Shown in pieces: positions 1 to 6,704 of a stretch of 6,865 nucleotides of DNA. Below the pieces are notes generated by a model, which had not been told where the DNA came from, made no database searches, and saw only the letters and a list, made by a program, of their open reading frames with translations. Each line of letters opens with the position of its first letter. The first letter of the stretch is position 1. Origin of the DNA: Brachyspira pilosicoli (GTDB taxonomy: Bacteria; Spirochaetota; Brachyspiria; Brachyspirales; Brachyspiraceae); the NCBI RefSeq assembly GCF_019402445.1, contig NZ_SRZM01000118.1, forward strand, positions 1 through 6,865. Reading direction: 5' to 3'. The translations under genes were made by a program, and so were the position numbers.

Positions 1-168
1 TTATTATATTGATTATATATTAATATAATAAAAATTACTTAAATTTATTATTATATTTTTCATAATCATAGATTAATATTATTTTTTGTATATACTTATA
101 TATTATATCGGAGTTATTCTACAATAAAAACATATTTTCATATATATTTTTGTGTTTTAAATAATATT
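1..168. other. AT-rich region upstream of fbp, no gene seen
   Basis: This stretch is almost entirely A and T and holds no credible reading frame on either strand. It contains short AT palindromes, such as TATATTAATATA at 16-27, which are expected by chance at this composition. A promoter for fbp should lie here, but I could not find a -35/-10 pair with sensible spacing, so I do not place one. A GGAG at 110-113 is not followed by a start codon at usable distance. Confidence 0.6.
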
Positions 169-170
169 TT

Positions 171-174
171 GGAG
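171..174 (+). promoter_or_regulatory. Shine-Dalgarno site of fbp that decides the start codon
   Basis: GGAG lies 9 nt before the ATG at 184. The longest frame could start at a TTG at 169, but that TTG overlaps this ribosome-binding site and has none of its own, so the ATG at 184 is the better start and the five extra residues are artefactual. Confidence 0.8.
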
Positions 175-183
175 ATTTTTATT

Positions 184-2127
184 ATGAAAGATAAAGATTA
201 TTTAGAGTTATTATCTCAAAAGTACCCCACTATAGATGATGCTTCAGTTGAAATTATTAATTTAAAAGCAATATGCAAATTACCAAAAGGCACAGAATAT
301 TTTTTAAGCGATATACATGGAGAATCTGAAGGATTTGAATATTTAATAGGTACTTCATCTGGTGTTATAAAAGAGAAAATAGAAATATTATTTAGAAATA
401 CTTTAACAGAAAATGAGAGAATAGAACTTCAAATACTTATAGTAGATACAAAAAATATGATTAATAAAAAATCTGCTAGAGAGGATTTTAATGACTGGTG
501 TAGAATAACTATATATAGACTTATTAGAATATGCAAACTTGTTACTAGCAAATATACAAGGTCAAAGATTAGAAAGAAGATGCCTCAAAACTTTGCTTAT
601 ATACTTGATGAGCTTTTACAAACATCAGTTGAAGACAATAAAGAAAATTATTATTTTTCTATAATAGATTCTATAATAGATGTATCTGCATCAGAAAAAT
701 TTATTATAGCATTATGTGCTTTAATAAGAAAATGCAGTATAGACAGGCTTCATATTGTAGGCGACATTTATGACAGAGGACCTCACCCAGATAAGGTAAT
801 AGAGAGCATAATGAACTTTAATGAAGTTGATATGGCTTGGGGTAATCATGATATACATTGGCTTGGGGCAGCTAAGGGAAGTTTAATTTGCGTTGCTAAT
901 GCTGTTCGTTTGGCTGTGAGGTATAATAATTTTGATTTACTTGAATATAGTTATGGTATAAATTTAAGGGGATTATCATCATTTGCTAATGAGGTTTATA
1001 AAGATGACCCTTGCGAAGTATTTAAACCTAATACTCTAGATAAAAATATATATGATGAGGTTGATAAAGATTTAGCTGCAAAAATGCATAAGGCTATATC
1101 AATAATACAGTTTAAGTTGGAATGTCAGCTTATAAAAAGACACCCAAATTATGCTATGGACGAACGTATACTTCTTGATAAGATTGATTATAAAAAAGGC
1201 ACTATTAATATTGACGGTAAAACTTATGAACTTAAAGATAAAAACTTCCCAACAATAAACCCTAAAAATCCATTTGAACTTACAGAAGGAGAAAACACTT
1301 TAATACAGAGTTTAGCATTTTCTTTTATTAACAGCCCAACACTTCAAAAGCATACTAATTATATTTATGCTAAAGGTGGAATATACAAAATATTTAATGG
1401 AAACCTTCTTTATCATGGATGCATACCTACAAAAGAAGACGGCAGTTTTGATGATGTATATATAGACGGACAATATTTATCTGGAAAGAGATATTTAAAG
1501 CAAGTTGAAGACAAGGTGCGTAAGGCATTTTACTGCGAAGTTGGTAGCGAAGAACAGCTTAATGCTTTGGATTATTGCTGGTATTTATGGTGCGGTCCAA
1601 AATCTCCATTATTCGGAAAAAATAAAATGACAACCTTTGAAAGATATTTTATAGAAGATAAAGAAACTCATAAAGAAAGTTATAATCCATATTATTATCA
1701 TATAGATAAAAAAGATTATTGCGAGAGCATATTAAAAGAGTTTGATTTGGATATACATAAATCACATATAGTTAATGGTCATGTACCTGTAAAGACTCAT
1801 AAAGGAGAAAGCCCAATTAAAGGAGGCGGTATCCTTTTAATGATAGACGGAGGACTTTCTAAGGCCTATCATAAAAGCACAGGCATAGGAGGCTACACTT
1901 TAATATCAAATTCTAATGCAATGTTTATAGCAGAGCATAGACCTTTTGCTGAGGTTGTAGAGTCTGGTTTTAGAATATCTTCAAAAACAACTATAGTAGA
2001 TAGATTTGTAACTAGAATTACAGTAGGTGAAACTGATATTGGTATTGGATTAAACAAAAGAATAAGTGATTTGGAAGAATTACTAAATGCGTATAGAAAC
2101 GGTATAGTAAAAGAGAAGGTGAATTGA
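184..2127 (+). CDS. fbp: Fructose-1,6-bisphosphatase, class III
   Basis: This cytoplasmic enzyme hydrolyses fructose 1,6-bisphosphate to fructose 6-phosphate and phosphate, the committed step of gluconeogenesis. The 647-residue product has the length of the class III (Firmicutes-type) enzyme, about twice that of class I. It carries the metallophosphatase signature blocks in order: SDIHGE at about 42-47, GDIYDRGP at 193-200, WGNHDIHW at 219-226 and NGHVPV at 531-536, with metal-binding Asp, His and Asn residues in the expected places. The ATG at 184 is preceded by GGAG. An upstream in-frame TTG at 169 is rejected because it falls inside that site. The gene stands alone on its strand here and converges with the nuclease gene downstream. 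The family usually needs Mn2+ and is often controlled allosterically by metabolites, but no regulatory site is visible. No frameshift or missing motif was seen. Confidence 0.95.
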   Translation: MKDKDYLELLSQKYPTIDDASVEIINLKAICKLPKGTEYFLSDIHGESEGFEYLIGTSSGVIKEKIEILFRNTLTENERIELQILIVDTKNMINKKSAREDFNDWCRITIYRLIRICKLVTSKYTRSKIRKKMPQNFAYILDELLQTSVEDNKENYYFSIIDSIIDVSASEKFIIALCALIRKCSIDRLHIVGDIYDRGPHPDKVIESIMNFNEVDMAWGNHDIHWLGAAKGSLICVANAVRLAVRYNNFDLLEYSYGINLRGLSSFANEVYKDDPCEVFKPNTLDKNIYDEVDKDLAAKMHKAISIIQFKLECQLIKRHPNYAMDERILLDKIDYKKGTINIDGKTYELKDKNFPTINPKNPFELTEGENTLIQSLAFSFINSPTLQKHTNYIYAKGGIYKIFNGNLLYHGCIPTKEDGSFDDVYIDGQYLSGKRYLKQVEDKVRKAFYCEVGSEEQLNALDYCWYLWCGPKSPLFGKNKMTTFERYFIEDKETHKESYNPYYYHIDKKDYCESILKEFDLDIHKSHIVNGHVPVKTHKGESPIKGGGILLMIDGGLSKAYHKSTGIGGYTLISNSNAMFIAEHRPFAEVVESGFRISSKTTIVDRFVTRITVGETDIGIGLNKRISDLEELLNAYRNGIVKEKVN

Positions 2128-2148
2128 TTTTATTTATTTTATTGTTTT

Positions 2149-2167
2149 AATTTTATTTTGTAAAATT
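2149..2167. terminator. Weak AT-only hairpin after fbp
   Basis: AATTTTA (2149-2155) and TAAAATT (2161-2167) form a perfect 7-bp stem with a 5-nt loop, about 20 nt after the fbp stop codon. The stem has no G-C pair and no clear U-run follows, so it is at best a weak terminator. Such hairpins arise easily in AT-rich DNA. Confidence 0.25.
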
Positions 2168-2236
2168 AGTATATTGTTTATAAATAATTGTATAGGGACT
2201 TAATTTATATAGTTTATAAATTTTATTTAATTGTGA

Positions 2237-2260
2237 AATTAAAATATTATTTTTTTAATT
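2237..2260. terminator. Possible bidirectional AT hairpin between convergent genes
   Basis: AATTAAAA (2237-2244) pairs perfectly with TTTTAATT (2253-2260) around an 8-nt loop. It lies just beyond the stop codon of the minus-strand nuclease gene and downstream of fbp, so it could serve either transcript. It is AT-only, so the call is tentative. Confidence 0.25.
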
Positions 2261-2278
2261 ATATTAATTAACATACAA

Positions 2279-2527
2279 TTATAATTTTTTTATTTCTTCT
2301 ATACTAAGTTTAGTTAATTCACTAATAAGATTTATATCCATATTTTTCTCTTTCATGTTTTTAGCTAATGAATATTTTTCTTTTTCTATGCCCTCTTTTA
2401 TACCTTCTTCTCTTTCTCTTTTAAGCATTAATGTTTGACCGTATAAAAATGCATCTCTTGCATTATAAACTTCCATTTCTTTTTCACTTGATATAAATCT
2501 CTCATATTTATCAATTACTTTAGGCAT
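2279..2527 (-). CDS. Candidate nested 82-aa C-terminal Rpn protein
   Basis: Met205 of the Rpn gene is preceded by AAAGGAGGT (2538-2546, read on the minus strand), the most complete Shine-Dalgarno in the window, with 11 nt between GGAGG and the ATG at 2527-2525. Initiation there would give an in-frame 82-residue protein comprising only the helical C-terminal region, without the nuclease core. E. coli rpn genes are known to produce such short C-terminal proteins from internal starts, and these block the full-length nuclease. The spacing is slightly long, and an out-of-frame ATG at 2535-2533 (six codons, 3 nt from GGAGG) could compete. The Lys-Glu-Val codons alone could also explain the purine run. 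Suggestive, not proven. Confidence 0.4.
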   Translation of the reverse strand: MPKVIDKYERFISSEKEMEVYNARDAFLYGQTLMLKREREEGIKEGIEKEKYSLAKNMKEKNMDINLISELTKLSIEEIKKL

Positions 2528-3139
2528 AATTTCATTTACCTCCTTTAATTTTTCTTTAACTTTATCTAAATCCTTAACTGTAAAAAATTCTATCCATGAT
2601 AATATTTTGTTTTTCTTAATATCATCTATATTTGAATTATTAAGAATTTTTATAAATCTTGGTATTTCTATTATATGCATCTGCATCATATCTAATGAAA
2701 CATTATGATTTTTAGTATCTATTAATTTAAAACATCTATGAGGCTTGCCTTCATCATTAAAATCCATATTAAAGTTTATAAAATTGATACTTATTACTTG
2801 ACTAATAATATCATAAGATTCATTTTCATTTAATTCACTAACAATATTTTTTGATATATAATAAAATATTCTTTTTACAAAATCTATATTTCCAGATAAT
2901 TGTATTTCTATAATGATTTTTTTCTTATCTTTTGTAATTGCTTTTACATCAAGAACTGATTCTTTAAGATTAATATTTTCTGGCAGATTATGCGGATTGA
3001 TTATTTCTAAATTATGAACTTCTTGAAATCCTGAATCTCTAAGTACACAATTTACTATATTTTCAAGCACATCTTCATGACCTACAGAGCCTAAAAGATA
3101 ACGCACAAAATAATCATTCATTCTATTGATATTTCTCAT
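2279..3139 (-). CDS. Rpn family PD-(D/E)XK nuclease (transposase-like)
   Basis: This 286-residue protein looks like the Rpn/PD-(D/E)XK family transposase group, known as recombination-promoting nucleases and, in E. coli, as anti-phage toxins that cut DNA. A compact opening region (INRMNDYFVRYLLGS) is followed by the predicted catalytic core: Asp64 in VLDVKA, then a strand with Glu78-Ile-Gln80 (IIIEIQL), the D...ExQ pattern of the fold. The C-terminal part (about 190-286) is helical and charged, with GIKEGIEKE at 247-255 and an ending (LTKLSIEEIKKL) typical of the family. No transposon ends or target duplications were seen, so mobility is not shown. M1 has no Shine-Dalgarno, but no other start lies upstream; M7 is an alternative. 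A strong internal ribosome-binding site sits before Met205 (see nested feature). The catalytic residues appear intact. Its biological role here, whether defence, recombination or selfish element, is unknown. Confidence 0.85.
   Translation of the reverse strand: MRNINRMNDYFVRYLLGSVGHEDVLENIVNCVLRDSGFQEVHNLEIINPHNLPENINLKESVLDVKAITKDKKKIIIEIQLSGNIDFVKRIFYYISKNIVSELNENESYDIISQVISINFINFNMDFNDEGKPHRCFKLIDTKNHNVSLDMMQMHIIEIPRFIKILNNSNIDDIKKNKILSWIEFFTVKDLDKVKEKLKEVNEIMPKVIDKYERFISSEKEMEVYNARDAFLYGQTLMLKREREEGIKEGIEKEKYSLAKNMKEKNMDINLISELTKLSIEEIKKL
2538..2546 (-). promoter_or_regulatory. Strong Shine-Dalgarno inside the Rpn gene
   Basis: On the minus strand this reads AAAGGAGGT, a near-perfect anti-16S match inside coding sequence. 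It points at the in-frame ATG for Met205. The full-length start at 3139 has no comparable site, so initiation may be stronger internally than at the gene start. Confidence 0.5.
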
Positions 3140-3145
3140 AAAAAA

Positions 3146-3173
3146 ATTATAACAAAAAGATAATAAAAGTAAA
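3146..3173 (-). promoter_or_regulatory. Possible leaderless promoter of the Rpn gene
   Basis: On the minus strand, TATAAT lies at 3151-3146 and a 4/6 match to the -35 box (TTTACT) at 3173-3168, with a 16-nt spacer. Only 6 nt separate the -10 box from the ATG at 3139, so transcription would begin at or next to the start codon, consistent with the missing Shine-Dalgarno. AT-rich DNA produces TATAAT by chance, hence modest confidence. Confidence 0.35.
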
Positions 3174-3219
3174 TATTTTTTATATACTATAAATTATAAT
3201 ATTATTTAATAAATTCCTT

Positions 3220-3248
3220 TTGACAAATTTTAATTAATTGTGTATTAT
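3220..3248 (+). promoter_or_regulatory. Sigma-70 type promoter of dapH
   Basis: TTGACA (3220-3225) and TATTAT (3243-3248) are separated by exactly 17 nt, a consensus -35 and a 5/6 -10. Transcription would start at about 3255, giving a leader of about 27 nt that includes the dapH ribosome-binding site. Confidence 0.75.
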
Positions 3249-3271
3249 GTTAATCTATAAATTTAAACATT

Positions 3272-3277
3272 GGAGTG
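3272..3277 (+). promoter_or_regulatory. Shine-Dalgarno site of dapH
   Basis: GGAGTG ends 4 nt before the ATG at 3282, with 6 nt between GGAG and the start. This favours that ATG over the in-frame ATG two codons later at 3288. Confidence 0.75.
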
Positions 3278-3281
3278 AAAA

Positions 3282-3986
3282 ATGGATATGTTAGAAAAAT
3301 CTGAAGATATAATTGCTTATATAAAAAACTCTACTAAAAAAACACCTGTTAAAGCATATATAAAAGGAACTTTATCAAATATAAAAACTAATGCTAAAAT
3401 TTTTTCTTACGGAGATTTTAATTTTATAGTTGGAGATTATGATGAAATAAAAAGAATATTAGAAGAGTATAAAGAGTTTATAATGGATTATTATTTAGAA
3501 AATGATAGAAGAAACTCTGGAGTACCTACATTAAGTTATTTTGATGTTAATGCGAGAATTGAACCTGGTGCCATAATAAGAGATAAAGTAAAAATAGGGG
3601 ACAATGCCGTTATAATGATGGGAGCTATTATCAATATTGGTGCTGAAGTAGGAGAGGGCACTATGATAGATATGGGTGCTGTATTAGGCGGACGTGCTAT
3701 AGTTGGTAAGAATTGCCATATTGGTGCTGGTGCAGTATTAGCTGGAGTAATAGAGCCTCCTTCTGCTAAGCCTGTTATAGTGGAAGATAATGTTGTAATA
3801 GGAGCTAATGCTGTTGTATTAGAGGGTGTTCATATTGGTAAGAATGCTGTTATTGGTGCTGGTGCTATTGTTATAGAAGATGTGGCTGATAATCAAGTAG
3901 TTGCTGGTAACCCTGCTAAAGTTATTAAAGAAAAAGACAGTAAAACTATTGATAAAACAAAATTAGTTGATGATTTAAGAAAATAA
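3282..3986 (+). CDS. dapH: Tetrahydrodipicolinate N-acetyltransferase
   Basis: DapH transfers an acetyl group from acetyl-CoA to 2,3,4,5-tetrahydrodipicolinate, the first step of the acetylase branch to meso-diaminopimelate, used for lysine and peptidoglycan. The 234-residue length matches the family (about 235). A short alpha/beta N-terminal domain (1-85) precedes a left-handed beta-helix of hexapeptide repeats from about 92 to 210 (for example IGDNAV at 105-110, VGEGTM at 123-128, IGAGAV at 147-152 and IGANAV at 173-178). The diagnostic [12 protein letters not shown] block (77-88) and the EPPSAKPV loop (158-165) are typical of DapH rather than other hexapeptide acyltransferases. The helix ends with the common AGNPAKVIK cap (208-216). 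It has its own near-consensus promoter and good ribosome-binding site. No other lysine-pathway gene is in the window, so the pathway is scattered or lies outside. Confidence 0.94.
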   Translation: MDMLEKSEDIIAYIKNSTKKTPVKAYIKGTLSNIKTNAKIFSYGDFNFIVGDYDEIKRILEEYKEFIMDYYLENDRRNSGVPTLSYFDVNARIEPGAIIRDKVKIGDNAVIMMGAIINIGAEVGEGTMIDMGAVLGGRAIVGKNCHIGAGAVLAGVIEPPSAKPVIVEDNVVIGANAVVLEGVHIGKNAVIGAGAIVIEDVADNQVVAGNPAKVIKEKDSKTIDKTKLVDDLRK

Positions 3987-4010
3987 TTTTAAATATTTTA
4001 TAGTATTCTC

Positions 4011-4108
4011 AAATGATTGCATTTTTTTATTTTTGATTTTTTATAAATATATTTATTAATGAATATTATTTTGTAAAAAATTAAAATTTTAAGAAACTGC
4101 AATCATTT
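4011..4108. repeat. Perfect 11-bp inverted repeat with 76-nt centre
   Basis: AAATGATTGCA (4011-4021) is exactly reversed and complemented by TGCAATCATTT (4098-4108). Both arms run into T-rich sequence on their 3' side, and the centre holds a 12-nt palindrome, TTAAAATTTTAA (4081-4092). The repeat lies between dapH and adh. It could be a dapH terminator with a long loop and U-tract (4105-4109), an operator pair for adh, or the ends of a small decayed element. The arms include G and C bases, so they are less likely to match by chance than the AT-only hairpins elsewhere in the window. Confidence 0.55.
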
Positions 4109-4128
4109 TTATATTTTATTATTTTTAT

Positions 4129-4135
4129 AAAGGTG
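4129..4135 (+). promoter_or_regulatory. Shine-Dalgarno site of the alcohol dehydrogenase
   Basis: AAAGGTG lies with 8 nt between GG and the ATG at 4142, supporting that start. I found no convincing promoter between dapH and this gene: the TTGATT at 4033-4038 has only poor -10 candidates at the right distance. Read-through from dapH is therefore possible. Confidence 0.65.
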
Positions 4136-4141
4136 TAAAAT

Positions 4142-5314
4142 ATGCAAAGTTTTAATTTACAGCTTCCTACTAAAGTTATATTTGGAAAAAATGCTCAAGA
4201 TAATACTGCTTCAGAAATAAAAAAATTAAATGCTAAAAAAGTATTTATAGTTTATGGTTCTAATAGAATAAAAGAAAATGGATTATTAGATGATATAGAA
4301 AACATGTTAAAAAAAGAGAATATTGATTATACTTTTTTTAGTGATGTAAAAGCAAATCCATTACTTTCTCATGCTAGAGTTGGAGTAAAAAAAGCTATAG
4401 AGTTTAATGCTGATTTGATTTTAGCTATAGGCGGAGGAAGTGTAATAGACACTGCAAAAGCAATAGCGATAGGGGTTGCAAATCCTGATGTTGATATTTG
4501 GGATTTTTGGGCATACAAAAAAACTCTAGAAAAAACTATTAATGTAGGATGTATAGTTACAATTTCTGCTGCAGGAAGTGAAACTAGTACATCAGCAGTG
4601 CTTACTAATGATGAAACTTTAGAAAAGAGGGGACTTAATACAGAGTTTAATCGCCCTAAATTTGCTATAATGAATCCTTGTTATACTTTTACTTTGCCTT
4701 ATTATCAAGTGGCATGCGGAATAGCGGATATTATGATGCATACTCTAGATAGATATTTTGCTGATAATTGCTTCAATGAAACTACAGATGCTATTGCTGA
4801 GGCATTAATTAGAGTTGTTATAAAAAATGGTCTTATAGCTATGAAAGATAAAAATAACTATGATGCTATGAGTGAGCTTATGTGGTGCGGAAGTTTATCT
4901 CATAATACTTTAACAGGTTTAGGTAATGAGTTTGATTTTATAGCACATAAATTTGGTCATGAACTTAGTGCTCAGTTTGATGTAGCACATGGAGCTAGTC
5001 TTTCTACTATTTGGGGGCATTGGGCTAAATATTGCTATGACTATTCTGATTATACAAGAGAGAGATTTAGAAAATATGCAAAAAATGTGTGGAATGTTGA
5101 TGATGCTCTTGAAGGAATAAATAAAACTATAGAATATTTCAAACAAATTAATATGCCTACTAATTTTACAGAATTAGGAATAGGCATTCAAGATGATAAT
5201 ATGCTTAATTTACTTACAAATAGAACTACAAGAAACGGCAGTTTAACTTTTAAACATTTTAGGACTTTAAATAAAGAAGATGTATTTAATATATTTAAAA
5301 GCTGTAATGTTTGA
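4142..5314 (+). CDS. Iron-containing alcohol dehydrogenase, butanol dehydrogenase type
   Basis: This 390-residue enzyme belongs to the group III iron-dependent alcohol dehydrogenases, in the BDH/YqhD branch, which reduce aldehydes to alcohols with NAD(P)H in the cytoplasm. An N-terminal Rossmann-like domain carries GGGS at 97-100 within AIGGGSVIDTAKAIA. The helical C-terminal domain supplies the predicted metal ligands Asp196 and His200 (GIADIMMH), His269 and His283 (VAHG). The His269-His283 spacing equals that of E. coli YqhD (H267/H281), and all four ligands appear present. In a fermentative anaerobe it would dispose of reducing equivalents or detoxify aldehydes; substrate and cofactor preference cannot be read from the sequence. 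It follows dapH on the same strand after a 155-nt gap with an inverted repeat, and converges with mltG. The gene is complete and uses host-like codons. Confidence 0.93.
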   Translation: MQSFNLQLPTKVIFGKNAQDNTASEIKKLNAKKVFIVYGSNRIKENGLLDDIENMLKKENIDYTFFSDVKANPLLSHARVGVKKAIEFNADLILAIGGGSVIDTAKAIAIGVANPDVDIWDFWAYKKTLEKTINVGCIVTISAAGSETSTSAVLTNDETLEKRGLNTEFNRPKFAIMNPCYTFTLPYYQVACGIADIMMHTLDRYFADNCFNETTDAIAEALIRVVIKNGLIAMKDKNNYDAMSELMWCGSLSHNTLTGLGNEFDFIAHKFGHELSAQFDVAHGASLSTIWGHWAKYCYDYSDYTRERFRKYAKNVWNVDDALEGINKTIEYFKQINMPTNFTELGIGIQDDNMLNLLTNRTTRNGSLTFKHFRTLNKEDVFNIFKSCNV

Positions 5315-5354
5315 TACACACTAAGAATTTTTAACTTTTTTATTTTAGTTATTT

Positions 5355-5459
5355 TTAGGGCTTCGCATCATACCCAACTTCTTTTACAACTGAATGGAGT
5401 CCTTTAGGGTACCGAAGGAAGTGCCGGAGGCGTAATCCAAAGAACCAAAAGAACTGCAT
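5355..5459 (-). repeat. G+C-rich island with an open 34-codon frame, likely dispersed element
   Basis: On the minus strand an ATG at 5459-5457 opens a frame of 34 codons ending at TAA (5357-5355). The product begins MQFFWFFGLRLRHFLRYP and ends VGYDAKP, so it is aromatic and basic. Its codons (CGC, CTC, CGG) are unlike the AT-rich neighbours. The start has no Shine-Dalgarno: the 15 nt before it are all A or T. The + strand can fold locally: TCCTTT (5400-5405) with GAAGGA (5414-5419, including one T-G pair), and TTCTTTT (5379-5385) with AAAAGAA (5447-5453). I do not recognise a protein family. The composition jump and intergenic position suggest a dispersed repeat or gene remnant rather than a working gene. 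That it recurs elsewhere in the genome is my inference and could not be tested. Confidence 0.4.
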
Positions 5460-5497
5460 TTTTATTATAAATTTTATAATTTAATTGTACATTAAAA

Positions 5498-5577
5498 GGC
5501 ACTCCCCCGCACGACTAAGAAGTTATAATTAAAGCATAGCATTACTGTGCGGCAAGGTGGTACAGCTCGTATGCGGG
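5498..5577. repeat. G+C-rich palindromic element with alternative stems
   Basis: CCCGCA (5506-5511) pairs with TGCGGG (5572-5577), and the stem can extend by CGA (5512-5514) with TCG (5567-5569) across a 2-nt bulge. The overlapping CCGCAC (5507-5512) instead pairs perfectly with GTGCGG (5547-5552). The two stems compete for the same bases. The element sits between convergent genes, where REP-like sequences and bidirectional terminators are common, but no U-run directly follows on either strand. It could be part of a structured RNA or a dispersed palindrome. Function unknown. Confidence 0.45.
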
Positions 5578-5613
5578 AAAAAGTTGAATAAAAAATCATA
5601 TAACAAAATATAG

Positions 5614-6621
5614 TTATTTTTTAAAAATATACTTATCAATGTTTCTTAAATGCTCTTCATAGGTTACAGAGAAAGCATGTTTGCCTGTACCGTCTGCTAC
5701 AAAAAATATATAATCTGTTTTAGCAGGGCTTAGGGAAGCTTCTATAGCTTTAGCACTGCTTGAACATATTGGTCCTGGAGGAAGTCCTGTATTTTTATAA
5801 GTGTTATAAGGGTGTACCATACGCAAGTCATCATATTTTAAATTTGGCTTTTCTATATAATCACCTTTTACTAAAGTCATAGCATAAATTGTTGTAGGGT
5901 CTGCCTCTAGTCTTTTATCTATATTTAATCTATTATAATATACAGAAGCTATTAATTTAGGGTCATCATTAGGTCCCATTTCTTTTTCTACGATAGAAGC
6001 CATAGTTAATACTTCATGTACTGTTCTTCCAATTTTTTTTGCTCTCTCTTCCAAATCTGGAAACTGTTTAAAAAGTGAATCTATCATATGAGTAACTAAT
6101 ACTTCTGCAGGGTTTCCTTTTACTATATAATATGTAGAAGGGAATATATATCCTTCCACACTATCAGAAGGAATATTATATTTTTCCAATATTTTTTTAT
6201 CATGACATACTTTTAAAAACTCTTCTTTTGTAGTAAAGCCTTGAGTTTCTAAATAGTTAGCTATTTCGTATATATTTTTTCCTTCTGCAATAGTGAGCCT
6301 TACCATAGCTTGTTTACCGCTATTTAAATGTTTCATTATATCTATCATACTCATATTTTTATTAAGCTCATAATAACCGCTTAAAAGTTTTCTATCATAT
6401 TTTAAATGTTTAGCTAATACAACGAATAGTCTTGAATTTCTTATAAGTCCTTGTTCTTCTAATTTTTTTGATATATTGTAAGCACCTTCACCTTGTTTAA
6501 TTTCAAAATATACTTTTTGAGAATCTTTTGATATTGGTGAAGTTGTATATACTATTAAACTAGCTATTGATATAGCAAATATTACAGCTATAGCAATTAT
6601 TACAATTAAAGCTCTTTTCAT
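5614..6621 (-). CDS. mltG: Endolytic murein transglycosylase MltG
   Basis: MltG is a membrane-anchored lytic transglycosylase that cuts nascent glycan strands within the chain and is thought to set glycan length. The 335-residue product starts with a short basic tip (MKR) and one hydrophobic segment at about 4-26, an inner-membrane anchor that places the catalytic part outside. The small LysM-like region (about 36-105) precedes the YceG domain. That domain has EGYIFPSTYY at 156-165, ASIVEKE at 208-214 with the predicted catalytic Glu212 (E. coli E218), EADPTTIYA at 239-247, NTYKNTGLPPGPI at 273-285 and FSVTYEEH at 317-324. Length matches the family. The ATG at 6621 has CAAAGG (6640-6635) about 13 nt upstream, a rather long gap. 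An ATG at 6631 is out of frame. A promoter with both boxes at consensus lies upstream. Often mltG neighbours ruvX or tmk; neither is seen here. Confidence 0.95.
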   Translation of the reverse strand: MKRALIVIIAIAVIFAISIASLIVYTTSPISKDSQKVYFEIKQGEGAYNISKKLEEQGLIRNSRLFVVLAKHLKYDRKLLSGYYELNKNMSMIDIMKHLNSGKQAMVRLTIAEGKNIYEIANYLETQGFTTKEEFLKVCHDKKILEKYNIPSDSVEGYIFPSTYYIVKGNPAEVLVTHMIDSLFKQFPDLEERAKKIGRTVHEVLTMASIVEKEMGPNDDPKLIASVYYNRLNIDKRLEADPTTIYAMTLVKGDYIEKPNLKYDDLRMVHPYNTYKNTGLPPGPICSSSAKAIEASLSPAKTDYIFFVADGTGKHAFSVTYEEHLRNIDKYIFKK

Positions 6622-6659
6622 AATTTTGCATAAACCTTTGTATTTATTATTGATTAATA

Positions 6660-6688
6660 ATTATAACCAAATAAACAGAAATTGTCAA
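6660..6688 (-). promoter_or_regulatory. Consensus sigma-70 promoter of mltG
   Basis: On the minus strand, TTGACA (6688-6683) and TATAAT (6665-6660) are both perfect and 17 nt apart. Transcription would begin near 6653, giving a leader of about 30 nt. This is the best promoter in the window and suggests steady expression. Confidence 0.85.
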
Positions 6689-6704
6689 AATAATATTTTT
6701 GTTG

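Larger units (their letters stand above)
5315..5613. other. Convergent intergenic region with two G+C-rich islands
   Basis: The gap between the adh and mltG stop codons alternates AT-rich DNA with two sharply richer blocks: 5358-5459 (about 47% G+C) and 5498-5577 (about 51%). The host genes around it are far lower in G+C. The islands are described separately. A short AT stem (ATAAC 5600-5604, GTTAT 5613-5617), overlapping the mltG stop and followed on the minus strand by U-rich sequence, could weakly terminate mltG. Confidence 0.7.

Noticed and set aside
16..27. Palindrome TATATTAATATA near the window start
   Set aside because: It is AT-only and expected by chance. No gene arrangement suggests an operator.
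169..183. TTG start for fbp adding five residues
   Set aside because: The TTG overlaps the Shine-Dalgarno GGAG that serves the ATG at 184.
2176..2221. Direct repeat GTTTATAAAT at 2176-2185 and 2212-2221
   Set aside because: Ten bases of nearly pure A/T recur easily at this composition, and no flanking structure supports a mobile element.
2533..2535. Out-of-frame ATG just after the internal Rpn Shine-Dalgarno
   Set aside because: Only 3 nt separate it from GGAGG, and the frame ends after six codons.
2279..3139. Complete insertion sequence around the transposase-like Rpn gene
   Set aside because: I saw no terminal inverted repeats or target-site duplication bordering the gene. The family name reflects sequence similarity, and mobility is not supported here.
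4919..5146. 75-codon open frame on the minus strand inside the alcohol dehydrogenase gene
   Set aside because: It lies wholly within a well-supported gene that includes the conserved His269-His283 metal site, its product is low-complexity Ile/Ser/Phe sequence, and no ribosome-binding site precedes it.
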